Positions 25,253 to 33,140 of a stretch of 46,596 nt of DNA are shown here, piece by piece. The DNA is from an uncultured Bacteroidales bacterium (GTDB lineage Bacteria > Bacteroidota > Bacteroidia > Bacteroidales > JAFGXI01): NCBI GenBank assembly GCA_947311115.1, contig CAMZKE010000061.1, positions 1 through 46,596 of the forward strand, written 5' to 3'. Numbering within the stretch: the first letter of the stretch is position 1; every line of letters starts with the position of its first letter. The position numbers and the translations under genes were made by a program. Below the pieces are notes generated by a model. It saw only the letters and a program-made list of their open reading frames with translations, had not been told where the DNA came from and ran no database searches.

Positions 25253-27145
25253 TTACTTATCAGAAAACTGTCGATTATCAATATTTTCGGCAAGTTTTAC
25301 AAGTTTAATAAACTCGCTACGGTAACCCTCTTCATCAACACCTTTTGCATCATAAGCAATCCTAGAAATATTTTTATATGATGATAGACCTTTATATTTA
25401 GAATTTCTTAAAAGCATTCCAAATTCAGCAACCGATGTAGCAAAACGAAAATTTTCTGAAGCATTATCAAAACTATTAAACTTATTACTTACAACTTTCG
25501 AAATAAGTTTACTTACACTTCCTTTTGGTGTTTTATATCTAATTTTTACTGTAAATAGCTCATTACTATTCACTGTCTTCTTTTTTGTTTTCTGATATTT
25601 TAATTCATCAACATTTGCTACACTAAACTCCGATTTTACTCCTACCGGAATAATTTCATAAAGAGCTGTAACGGTCTTTCCTGCACCTAACTCTCCAGCA
25701 TCTTTTGTGTCATCATTAAAATCTTCATTGTTTAGCAAACGATTTTCGTAACCAATTAATCTATACGACTGCACAAATTCAGGATTAAACTCAACTTGTA
25801 GTTTTACATCTTTTGCTATTGTTAACAAAGTGCTACCAATTTCATTTACCAATACCTTCTGAGCTTCTAATAAATTATCGATATAAGCATAGTTCCCATT
25901 ACCATTATCAGCAATTTTTTCCATTTTAGAATCTTTATAATTTCCCATTCCAAAGCCAAGAACTGTAATAAAAATGCCTGATTTTCTTTGTTTTTCAATT
26001 AATCGTTGCATTTCTCCATCACTTGAAGCACCAATATTAAAATCGCCATCTGTAGCAAGAATTATTCTGTTATTTCCAGCAGTAATAAAATTTTCTTTTG
26101 CAATTTTATAAGCTAATTTTATACCTGCACCACCTGCTGTTGAACCGCCTGCCTGTAAATTTTCTAAAGCATTAAATATTTTTTCTTTATTATTGCAAGA
26201 AGTTGCATTTAAAACCAAACCTGCCGAGCCTGCATAAACTACAATAGATATTTTATCTTTTTCAGATAATTGATTTACTAAAAGTTTCAATGATTTTTTA
26301 AGCAATGGCAGCTTATTTGGTGAAAACATAGAACCTGAAACATCTAATAAAAACACTAAATTACTAGGCTTAGCATCTTTCATATCAATAATTTTACCCT
26401 GAATACCAATCATTGCAAGTTTATGTTTTGTATTCCAATCACATTGGGCAACTTCTGTAAATATTGAAAATGGTTTATCTATTGGAGCTTTATAATTATA
26501 AGTAAAATAATTAATCATTTCCTCAACTCTAACAGCATCAACCGGAGGTAAATTCCCTTGATTCAAATTACGACGAACATTAGAATACGAAGCAACATCA
26601 ACATCAATTGAAAATGTAGAAAGAGGTGCATTTAAAGGAGATTTAAAGCCATTTTCGTTAATATAATCGTACGACTCTGTGTTATAATTACTGTTTTGAA
26701 CATAGCCCATTGAGGCACATCTAATATTTCTCTTTAACTTTGTATTGGACAATGTTCTAACTTCAGATTTTGAAAGCAAAGGAGCTTCATATAAAGCAAT
26801 CTCATCTACTATTTCTGCTTGGGCACTTAACGATATATTTAACACTTTAATTTTATTTGCTATAATTCTTACATTTTTAATAACTTCTGAGTTATATCCA
26901 ATATAATCTGCTTTTACTATATATTTACCCATAGGCAAGCCCTTTATTGTATATTTACCATCAATATTTGTACTTGCTCCACTCACAACATTTCCGTTTT
27001 GCACGGCATATACATTTACGTATGGAATAGGCGAGCCGTTGCTGTTGTCGGTTACTACTCCTTTTAATATTCCTGTTTGAGACATTAGCAAATAAGGAAC
27101 CAACAATAAAATTGTTAAAACTGTAATTCTTCTTTTTGTTTTCAT
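25253..27145 (-). CDS. vWA domain protein with carboxypeptidase-regulatory-like N-domain (YfbK type)
   Basis: A 630-residue exported protein. After a signal peptide (KRRITVLTILLLVPYLLMSQ) there is a carboxypeptidase-regulatory-like beta domain about 25-110 (GVVTDNSNGSPIPYVNVYA). A YfbK N-domain covers about 170-250 (FSIDVDVASYSNVRRNLNQG, then VDAVRVEEMINYF). A von Willebrand A domain covers about 265-450 with an intact MIDAS (FLLDVSGSMFS, the Thr in GGSTAGGAGI, and LATDGDFNIG). A C-terminal beta domain follows. Proteins of this type accompany an ECF sigma factor and a membrane anti-sigma-like protein in Bacteroidota. Binding of a protein ligand through the MIDAS metal is expected, but the ligand is unknown. 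Confidence 0.9.
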   Translation of the reverse strand: MKTKRRITVLTILLLVPYLLMSQTGILKGVVTDNSNGSPIPYVNVYAVQNGNVVSGASTNIDGKYTIKGLPMGKYIVKADYIGYNSEVIKNVRIIANKIKVLNISLSAQAEIVDEIALYEAPLLSKSEVRTLSNTKLKRNIRCASMGYVQNSNYNTESYDYINENGFKSPLNAPLSTFSIDVDVASYSNVRRNLNQGNLPPVDAVRVEEMINYFTYNYKAPIDKPFSIFTEVAQCDWNTKHKLAMIGIQGKIIDMKDAKPSNLVFLLDVSGSMFSPNKLPLLKKSLKLLVNQLSEKDKISIVVYAGSAGLVLNATSCNNKEKIFNALENLQAGGSTAGGAGIKLAYKIAKENFITAGNNRIILATDGDFNIGASSDGEMQRLIEKQRKSGIFITVLGFGMGNYKDSKMEKIADNGNGNYAYIDNLLEAQKVLVNEIGSTLLTIAKDVKLQVEFNPEFVQSYRLIGYENRLLNNEDFNDDTKDAGELGAGKTVTALYEIIPVGVKSEFSVANVDELKYQKTKKKTVNSNELFTVKIRYKTPKGSVSKLISKVVSNKFNSFDNASENFRFATSVAEFGMLLRNSKYKGLSSYKNISRIAYDAKGVDEEGYRSEFIKLVKLAENIDNRQFSDK

Positions 27146-27242
27146 TTTATAAATCTTTTAAGTTAATATTATATTATTAAAATCGATTTATTATTGAGAG
27201 TAGAGTTTTATATAGATTCCATAAATTGACTAACTTTTTTGC

Positions 27243-27278
27243 AAAAAAAATCCCGAGTTAAAATTTAACTCGGGATTT
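27243..27278 (-). terminator. Intrinsic terminator of gcvT
   Basis: The arms AAATCCCGAGTTAAA and TTTAACTCGGGATTT (27248-27262 and 27264-27278) form the stem. On the minus strand the exit is a run of eight T. It begins 23 nt after the gcvT stop codon. Confidence 0.9.
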
Positions 27279-27300
27279 ATAATAATTATTAAACTTAAAT

Positions 27301-28407
27301 TTAGTCTTTGTAAATAGGAAGTTTTACAAGTTTTGCTTTAAGTTGTTTATTTCTAACTTTAATATATATTTCGGTTCCAAATTTCCAATAATTTTGATTA
27401 GTAATATATGCCATTCCAATACCTTTTTTCATCATAGGAGACATTGTACCGGAAGTAACTTGGCCAATTACTTCGCCTTCGGCATTAACCACTTCGTAAT
27501 GATGACGAGGAATACCACGGTCAATCATTTCAAAACCTTTTAAACGTCGAGATGGTTTTTCTTCTTTTTGTTTTTCAAAACGAGCTCTATCAATAAAATC
27601 GTTTCCATCAACAAATTTGGTTATCCAACCTAAACCTGCCTCAATAGTTGATGTTGTATCATCAAGGTCGTTTCCGTATAAACAAAAGCCTTTTTCTAAA
27701 CGTAATGTATCGCGAGCAGCTAAACCAATTGGTTCAATACCAAACTCCTCACCAGCTTCAAAAACTGCTTTCCAAAGTTTATCAGCATCTTCGTTTGCAA
27801 CATAAATTTCGCATCCTCCCGAGCCGGTATAGCCTGTAGTTGAAAAAATTGCATCTTTAATGCCTGCTATATCAAGTTTCTTAAAAGTGTAATATTCCAT
27901 ATCTTCGATAGGAGTATCAACTAATTTTTGCATAGCTTTTAATGCTAACGGTCCTTGAACAGCAAGCTGTGCAATTTCGTCTGATGCATTATATAAATCT
28001 TTTCCAACTGCTAATCCCATTTCCTCTGCAATAGCAGAACAATGAGTCCAATCTTTATCAATATTTGCTGCGTTTACAACTAGCAAATAAGTTTCTGCAT
28101 CAATACGATAAACTAATAAATCGTCAACCAAACCACCTTTCCCGTTAGGAAATGCAGAATATTGAACTTTACCATCAGTTAATGCAGCAACATCGTTAGT
28201 TGTAACTTTTTGCACAAACTCAAATGCCTTTGGGCCTTTTACCCAAAATTCGCCCATATGCGATACATCGAAAACACCAACAGCTTCACGTACTTTTATG
28301 TGTTCCTCGTTTATTCCTGTATATTGAATTGGCATATTGTAGCCTGCAAATTCAGCCATTTTTGCTCCTAATTCAATATGATACTTAGTAAATGCCGTAC
28401 TTTTCAT
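27301..28407 (-). CDS. gcvT: Glycine cleavage system aminomethyltransferase (T protein)
   Basis: A 368-residue T protein that transfers the methylene group of aminomethyl-H protein to tetrahydrofolate and releases ammonia. Family motifs are clear: [20 protein letters not shown] near residues 16-36, [16 protein letters not shown] near 45, [16 protein letters not shown] near 190, and the conserved [19 protein letters not shown] near 232. The C-terminal barrel ends [20 protein letters not shown]. The length is normal. It is a single-gene unit with its own promoter and terminator; gcvH and gcvP are not nearby. Confidence 0.97.
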   Translation of the reverse strand: MKSTAFTKYHIELGAKMAEFAGYNMPIQYTGINEEHIKVREAVGVFDVSHMGEFWVKGPKAFEFVQKVTTNDVAALTDGKVQYSAFPNGKGGLVDDLLVYRIDAETYLLVVNAANIDKDWTHCSAIAEEMGLAVGKDLYNASDEIAQLAVQGPLALKAMQKLVDTPIEDMEYYTFKKLDIAGIKDAIFSTTGYTGSGGCEIYVANEDADKLWKAVFEAGEEFGIEPIGLAARDTLRLEKGFCLYGNDLDDTTSTIEAGLGWITKFVDGNDFIDRARFEKQKEEKPSRRLKGFEMIDRGIPRHHYEVVNAEGEVIGQVTSGTMSPMMKKGIGMAYITNQNYWKFGTEIYIKVRNKQLKAKLVKLPIYKD

Positions 28408-28424
28408 TATATATTATTTTTTAA

Positions 28425-28432
28425 CAAATGTA
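28425..28432 (-). promoter_or_regulatory. gcvT -7 box TACATTTG
   Basis: An exact TAnnTTTG match on the minus strand, 17 nt before the ATG. No glycine riboswitch-like structure is present in the short leader. Confidence 0.5.
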
Positions 28433-28473
28433 TTTATTTTTATTGTTATTTATTATGTTTTATAATAGATATT

Positions 28474-28616
28474 TTGTGAGATGTTAGACTTGAGACATTA
28501 GAGCCGAGATGTGAGACTTGAGACTTGAGACTTGAGATGTGAGGCTTTAGATGTGAGAGTTTAATAAATTCCTCACACATCTTATATCTTTTTATCTCAC
28601 ATTCTAGTCTCACGCC
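28474..28616. repeat. GAGACTT minisatellite facing a complementary pyrimidine tract
   Basis: The segment 28474-28559 is built of degenerate 7-bp units, with three exact GAGACTT at 28513-28533 and variants such as GAGATGT. The segment 28571-28616 is rich in the complementary CTCACA/TCTCAC words. The two halves can fold into a long imperfect hairpin between gcvT and ychF. Confidence 0.75.
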
Positions 28617-28643
28617 TTATGTATTACAGTATATTAATCTTTA

Positions 28644-29744
28644 TTAAACATTAAATCTAAAGTGCATTATATCGCCATCTTGCACTATATATTCTTTACC
28701 TTCTACTGCCATTTTACCTGCTTCTTTAACTGCAGCTTCTGAACCAAGCTCAACATAATCTTTATATTTTATTACTTCAGCACGAATAAAACCTTTTTCA
28801 AAATCGGTATGAATAATACCTGCTGCTTGTGGAGCTTTTGTTCCTTTTTTGTATGTCCAAGCACGTACTTCAACTTTACCTGCGGTAAAATAAGTTTCTA
28901 AGTTTAGTAACGAGTAGGTTTTCTGAATTAAAACTGTTACTCCGCTTTGCTTTAAACCTAAATCTTCTAAAAACATTTCACGCTCTTGGGCATCATCAAG
29001 TTCGGCTATTTCCGATTCGGCTTTCGCCGATATTATTAAAATTTCTGATTCTTCATCTTTTGTAGCCTCTTTTACAGCATCAACGTATGCATTACCAGAT
29101 ATTACTGACGCCTCATCAACATTACAAGCATAAAGCACTGGTTTCATTGTAAGCAACTGAAATAAACGAACCACTTCCATTTCCTCTTTTGAAAACTCTA
29201 AACTTCTTGCCGACTTGCCTTGCTCAATATGCTCTTTTAACTTAACAAGAACATTATATTCACGAATAGCATCTTTATCTTTATTAGATTTTGCTTTTTT
29301 CTCAACTTTTGAAATACGAGATTCAATACCCTCTAAATCTTTTAATTGCAATTCGTAATCTATAATTTCTTTATCCCTAACAGGGTCAATTGTTGTATCT
29401 ACATGAGTTATATTATCGTCATCGAAACATCGTAAAACATGAATAATTGCATCTGTTTCTCTAATATTTCCTAAGAATTTATTACCTAAGCCTTCGCCTT
29501 TGCTTGCACCTTTTACAAGCCCTGCAATGTCAACAATATCAATAGTAGTTGGCTGAATTTTATTAGGTTCAACTATTTCAGCTAATTTATTTATACGCTC
29601 ATCGGGTACAGTTATTACACCTACATTTGGTTCTATTGTACAAAATGGGAAGTTTGCCGATTGTGCTTTGGCATTCGATAAACAATTAAATAATGTAGAT
29701 TTCCCCACGTTAGGTAATCCAACAATTCCTGCTTTTAAACTCAT
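28644..29744 (-). CDS. ychF: YchF/OLA1-type P-loop ATPase
   Basis: A 366-residue Obg-related translational ATPase that binds ribosomes. The P-loop is GLPNVGKSTLFNCL near residue 8. The G3 region DIVDIAGLVKGASKGEGLGN is near 68, with the glycine-rich insertion typical of YchF. The NKxD motif is replaced by NVDE (YACNVDEASV near 210), which gives this family ATP rather than GTP specificity. The C-terminal TGS domain ends GDIMHFRFNV. The length and all motifs are normal. Confidence 0.97.
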   Translation of the reverse strand: MSLKAGIVGLPNVGKSTLFNCLSNAKAQSANFPFCTIEPNVGVITVPDERINKLAEIVEPNKIQPTTIDIVDIAGLVKGASKGEGLGNKFLGNIRETDAIIHVLRCFDDDNITHVDTTIDPVRDKEIIDYELQLKDLEGIESRISKVEKKAKSNKDKDAIREYNVLVKLKEHIEQGKSARSLEFSKEEMEVVRLFQLLTMKPVLYACNVDEASVISGNAYVDAVKEATKDEESEILIISAKAESEIAELDDAQEREMFLEDLGLKQSGVTVLIQKTYSLLNLETYFTAGKVEVRAWTYKKGTKAPQAAGIIHTDFEKGFIRAEVIKYKDYVELGSEAAVKEAGKMAVEGKEYIVQDGDIMHFRFNV

Positions 29745-29762
29745 CTATTTTATTTTAGCTTG

Positions 29763-29770
29763 CAAAAGTA
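29763..29770 (-). promoter_or_regulatory. ychF -7 box TACTTTTG
   Basis: An exact TAnnTTTG match on the minus strand, 18 nt before the ychF ATG. Confidence 0.5.
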
Positions 29771-29971
29771 ATATTAAGTTTTTAAAGTGGAAAGTTAAAT
29801 TGGAAAATTAGAGTTGTAGTTACTACCTAAATTGAGCGATTGGATATAAAATAGCAATAAAAGTCTTATTCAAGTAATTAATCCCGAATTATTCATAGAG
29901 GCTAATAATACAGCATTTAAAACTATAACAAGTAACCTAAGACACAAACTCCCCAATTTGGTTAATTTATT
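29771..29971. other. Gene-free stretch between ychF and the decayed fragment
   Basis: AT-rich, with no open frame of note, no RNA gene and no clear repeat recognised. Together with the fragment that follows, it forms the 348-bp gap between ychF and the TPR-HTH regulator gene. Confidence 0.5.
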
Positions 29972-30085
29972 TTATGAGTTTTTCTTTTCCTTATAGTTTG
30001 TTGCAAACCACTTACAATATTCATATAAAGCTTCTCGATTTACCGCCTCTTCTTTGGAAAAGGAAAATGCATTAATAATGTGAAT
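29972..30085 (-). pseudogene. Decayed coding fragment, copy B
   Basis: A minus-strand frame ends in TAA at 29972-29974 and encodes LIHIINAFSFSKEEAVN, then YEYCKWFATNYKEKKNS. It matches copy A (23061-23207) in order and in most residues, and about three quarters of the bases agree over the core. No start codon or promoter suits it. The family was not recognised. Confidence 0.6.
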
Positions 30086-30092
30086 CAAACAC

Positions 30093-31847
30093 CTATATTT
30101 CAATCATAAATTTAATTAAATCAGTATCTTGAGCAAGGTTTGTTTTTTTTCTCAAACGGTTTCTTCGTTTATTTACAGCAACACTAGTTATATTTAATAT
30201 TCTTGATATTTCTTTTGAATTAAGATTTATTCTCAAATATGCACATAATTTTAATTCTTCTGTTGTTAAATCAGGATATTTATCTAACAAATTTCTGAAA
30301 AAATCTTGATGTACAGATTCAAAATGAAGTTTAAAAGTTTCCCAATCATCTTCAGTGTTAAACGAGCTTAATATTTCTCTGTTTATTTGTGCTATTATTG
30401 GCACAGCCTCACGACCTCTTTTAACTTTAAGATCATCTAGAGAATTTTTAACCTTTGTTAGTATATCATTTTTATTAATGGCGTGCATTGCTGCAAGAGA
30501 TAACTCACGCTTTTTATGTTCTAATTTTTCTTCTAGGTTCTTTTGATTAAGCTTATCAATTTCTTGTTTTGCTTCCAGTTGTTTTTTTTCTAACAATAAT
30601 TTATTGTTAATATTTTCTTTATTTTCTAGCTCTAATCTTTGTAATTCATTTTCTTGATTATATAAAATAGTTTTTTGTTTTATTGACCTTCGTTGCAAAA
30701 AGACAGTATAGAACAATAGTAATATTAAGCCTAAGAATATGAATAAAATGACTCTATTTCTTAATTTTTTACCTTCTTCAGATTTTATTTTCTCGTTTAA
30801 TAATTCAATTTCATTCTCTTTGAGTTTTATTCTATTCTGAAATTGGATTTCATATATACGTTGTTGTTTAGATTTTTCATAAATAAGATTATTTAATTCA
30901 TTAAAATTTTCGTAATGATTTAATGCTTCTTTAAATAACTGCAATTTTGAGTATGCTTTGTATAAACCTTTTTCGGCATCACGTTTTATTATATACTCTT
31001 GTTCTTTCCCCTTTAAATTACCTTTTAGTGTTTTGTTGTAAAATTCTATTGCTTTATTATAATTAGCTTTCTTTAAAAAATAGTATGCATAACCATTATT
31101 TATAGATATAATTTTTTCTTCATCATCAATTTTATAAAGCAGGTTATTAGATTTTTCTAAATTTTTAAAAGCTAAATCATATTTTCCGGTTTCAATATAT
31201 ACAAATGCAAGGTTATTATAACTAATTGCTAATAATAATGAATCAGAATATTTTTTTGAGATACTTACAGATTTTGTATAGAATTCTATTGCTTTATTAT
31301 ATTCTTTGTTAAAGCGTTTAATTTCTCCAAGATTTATATATGAGATTGCAAGTTTTCGTTCATTTTTTAATGATTTGTATTTTTCTTTAGATTTATTATA
31401 ATAAATATCAGCTTGTTTATAATCTTCATAATCATAATAAATATTACCTATCTGATTATAGGTTCTTGCCATTAACTCAACATTATTGCTTGCCTTTGCC
31501 ACATCTACAGCTTTAAAACAAATTTCAAGAGCAATATCAAAAAATAATTTTCTTTTAAAAATTTTAGCTGTTTTTAAATATTCGAGTATCTTAAATTCGC
31601 TGTCATTACTTTTATCGATAATAGAAATATATTTATAATAGTATTCCTGAGCTTTATTATAATCATCAACTTTTAAATAATACGAAGCTAAATCTAATAA
31701 ATCGCCTGATAATGCTTTTATTTGTGTTTCTGATAACTCGTTATTCATATAATATGATGTATCAGCTAATACCTGTTCGTTAGAGTTAGCATTAATTACG
31801 AAAACACTTGAAAAGAAAATATAAGTTATAAAAAGAATATTTTTCAT
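30093..31847 (-). CDS. Membrane-spanning TPR sensor with C-terminal HTH (regulator 1)
   Basis: A protein of 584 residues if it starts at the ATG at 31847, which gives a clean signal peptide (MKNILFITYIFFSSVFVINA). The upstream ATG at 31874 adds nine residues. TPRs fill about residues 45-320 (KAQEYYYKYI, then YNQIGNIYYDYEDYKQADIY, then SYNNLAFVYIETGKYDLAF). A membrane helix follows near 365-385 (VILFIFLGLILLLFYTVFL), then a coiled coil to about 455, and a LuxR-like HTH at the C-terminus (LTTEELKLCAYLRINLNSKE, then ISRILNITSVAVNKRRNRLR). The topology is periplasmic TPR sensor, cytoplasmic DNA binder. It probably controls nearby T9SS cargo genes; this is inferred from position and shared promoter motifs. 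Confidence 0.85.
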   Translation of the reverse strand: MKNILFITYIFFSSVFVINANSNEQVLADTSYYMNNELSETQIKALSGDLLDLASYYLKVDDYNKAQEYYYKYISIIDKSNDSEFKILEYLKTAKIFKRKLFFDIALEICFKAVDVAKASNNVELMARTYNQIGNIYYDYEDYKQADIYYNKSKEKYKSLKNERKLAISYINLGEIKRFNKEYNKAIEFYTKSVSISKKYSDSLLLAISYNNLAFVYIETGKYDLAFKNLEKSNNLLYKIDDEEKIISINNGYAYYFLKKANYNKAIEFYNKTLKGNLKGKEQEYIIKRDAEKGLYKAYSKLQLFKEALNHYENFNELNNLIYEKSKQQRIYEIQFQNRIKLKENEIELLNEKIKSEEGKKLRNRVILFIFLGLILLLFYTVFLQRRSIKQKTILYNQENELQRLELENKENINNKLLLEKKQLEAKQEIDKLNQKNLEEKLEHKKRELSLAAMHAINKNDILTKVKNSLDDLKVKRGREAVPIIAQINREILSSFNTEDDWETFKLHFESVHQDFFRNLLDKYPDLTTEELKLCAYLRINLNSKEISRILNITSVAVNKRRNRLRKKTNLAQDTDLIKFMIEI

Positions 31848-31928
31848 ATTTGAATAAGTTAATTTGGTAAGCATTATTTTAGCTTATTTTTCTATAAAAT
31901 TACAAAAAAATTATACAATACAATAGGA

Positions 31929-31966
31929 TGTCATTACAAAATCACATTTAGTCCACATTTGTCATA
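31929..31966 (+). promoter_or_regulatory. GTC-type motif cluster upstream of regulator 1
   Basis: GTCATT at 31930, AGTCCAC at 31950 and TTGTCATAC at 31959 have GTC cores 21 and 10 bp apart. Related words in similar phase occur upstream of three other genes of this cluster (33080-33108, 36812-36840, 39063-39090). This is a candidate operator, not proven. Confidence 0.4.
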
Positions 31967-32026
31967 CTATCTTAGTTGTCTTATGAAACTTATCAATATA
32001 GTTGTGCATTCAAATGTAAAACAAAA

Positions 32027-32170
32027 CTAATCTTGCTCTCGAATATGTACTTTTAAATCAGGGATCAAAGAAGGTGATACACTTAATTCATCAATGCCAA
32101 TCTTAGTAAAGGTATCAGTTAATGATTTATTTGCAGCTAATTCACCACAAATATTTATTAGAATCTCATC
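32027..32170 (-). pseudogene. ptsI: 3' remnant of a PTS enzyme I (ptsI) gene
   Basis: Forty-seven codons ending in TAG encode INICGELAANKSLTDTF, then KIGIDELSVSPSLIPDLK. This is the C-terminal PEP-utilising segment of enzyme I, including the active-site Cys in CGELA and the LG-DE-S-S motif. The remaining ~500 codons are absent. The coding match stops at about 32168, where dispersed-element copy 4 begins, so the gene was cut by a deletion or rearrangement at the element. Confidence 0.75.
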
Positions 32171-32254
32171 GCCGCAAGCGAACGAGCTGTCGTTTTGGAA
32201 TACTATTCTTTTATACGTCCCAAAGGACGAGGAATTAAACCCAAACAGATTAAA
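32167..32254 (+). repeat. Dispersed ~85-bp intergenic element, copy 4
   Basis: CATCGCCGCAAGCGAACGAG, a diverged centre, the hairpin CGTCC-CAAA-GGACG (32216-32229), GAGGAATTAAACCC and AAACAGATTAAA. Compared with copy 1 (CGCCC/GGGCG) the stem has changed on both sides, which preserves pairing. Confidence 0.8.
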
Positions 32255-32287
32255 TAAATAGATTTATCTAAAAAATACTATAATAGT

Positions 32288-33022
32288 CTAGTGTCTAACA
32301 ATAATTTTTCTTAATATAGGTGATTGTTCTCCTATATTAAAAGAAATTAGGTACATGCCATTTGGTAAATCTTCTGTACAAATTACTGAATTATTATTAA
32401 TTTCTTTATATGATTTTACCATATTTCCCATTGTATCGTATATATCTAGTTTATATTTTTCGAGTTCAGCAGAAGTATATATCTTTATATAATTACTAAC
32501 AGGATTAGGTCCTATATTAAATGTTAATGAAGGTAATTTACCATCAATAGAAGTTGTAAAATCAACAATCAATTCCACATAACCCAAAAAATTCTGACCA
32601 TCAAGTGAATAATAATACCTGTAAGTCCCCAACCCAGTTGAAGGTGCAACTACATATGTTGCTACACTTATATATTCCCCTCCCGGTATGGTAGTTATAG
32701 AACTATTCTGATATTGATTTTCAGAAGTTACCATACATAAACCTGCATCGCCATTTTTACCAAAACAAAATCTGTTTGACCAATCAGTTGGTTGCTGAAT
32801 AATTTCCCTAGTAATAATCCAAGATTGGTTAGTATCAGTAATATTCTTAAATTCAAAATCGATTATATGATCATTTATAAACATAGAGTTTGGCTCATCT
32901 AGGTTAACTGTGTATGATTGGTTTGTAACAATTACTAAACCGCCATCTAAATAAATCTCTACAGATTGTGAAAACAATAATTGAGACAAAAAGAATGTGA
33001 AAAATATTGAAAAAATTTTCAT
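32288..33022 (-). CDS. Small T9SS type A secreted protein
   Basis: A 244-residue exported protein. A signal peptide (MKIFSIFFTFFLSQLLFSQ) is followed by a beta-rich domain of unknown family (about 22-160, with ITREIIQQPTDWSNRFCFGK and IPGGEYISVATYV). The C-terminal T9SS sorting domain begins near 170 (FNIGPNPVSNYIKIY, then DLPNGMYLISFNIG). The middle resembles an Ig-like or BACON-like fold, but this is a guess. It lies between the two TPR-HTH regulators on the same strand, with a GTC-type motif pair in its promoter region, so one of the regulators probably controls it. Confidence 0.82.
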   Translation of the reverse strand: MKIFSIFFTFFLSQLLFSQSVEIYLDGGLVIVTNQSYTVNLDEPNSMFINDHIIDFEFKNITDTNQSWIITREIIQQPTDWSNRFCFGKNGDAGLCMVTSENQYQNSSITTIPGGEYISVATYVVAPSTGLGTYRYYYSLDGQNFLGYVELIVDFTTSIDGKLPSLTFNIGPNPVSNYIKIYTSAELEKYKLDIYDTMGNMVKSYKEINNNSVICTEDLPNGMYLISFNIGEQSPILRKIIVRH

Positions 33023-33079
33023 AGTTATAATTTTTGTTTAAAAATACACATAAATTATACAACAAGCATAAAATATTAT

Positions 33080-33108
33080 GTGGACAGAATTGATTATTTA
33101 AGTAGACA
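33080..33108 (-). promoter_or_regulatory. GTC-type motif pair upstream of the small T9SS cargo gene
   Basis: On the minus strand, TTGTCTAC and CTGTCCAC have GTC cores exactly 22 bp apart, the same spacing as at 36812-36840. They lie about 60-85 bp upstream of the ATG at 33022, before a TTGTATAAT element also seen upstream of regulator 1 and the 639-residue cargo gene. Confidence 0.45.
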
Positions 33109-33140
33109 ACCACATAGATATAACACGTATTTACTAGCTA

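Noticed and set aside
27301-28432. Glycine riboswitch upstream of gcvT
   Set aside because: The leader between the -7 box and the ATG is only about 12 nt, too short for the aptamer.
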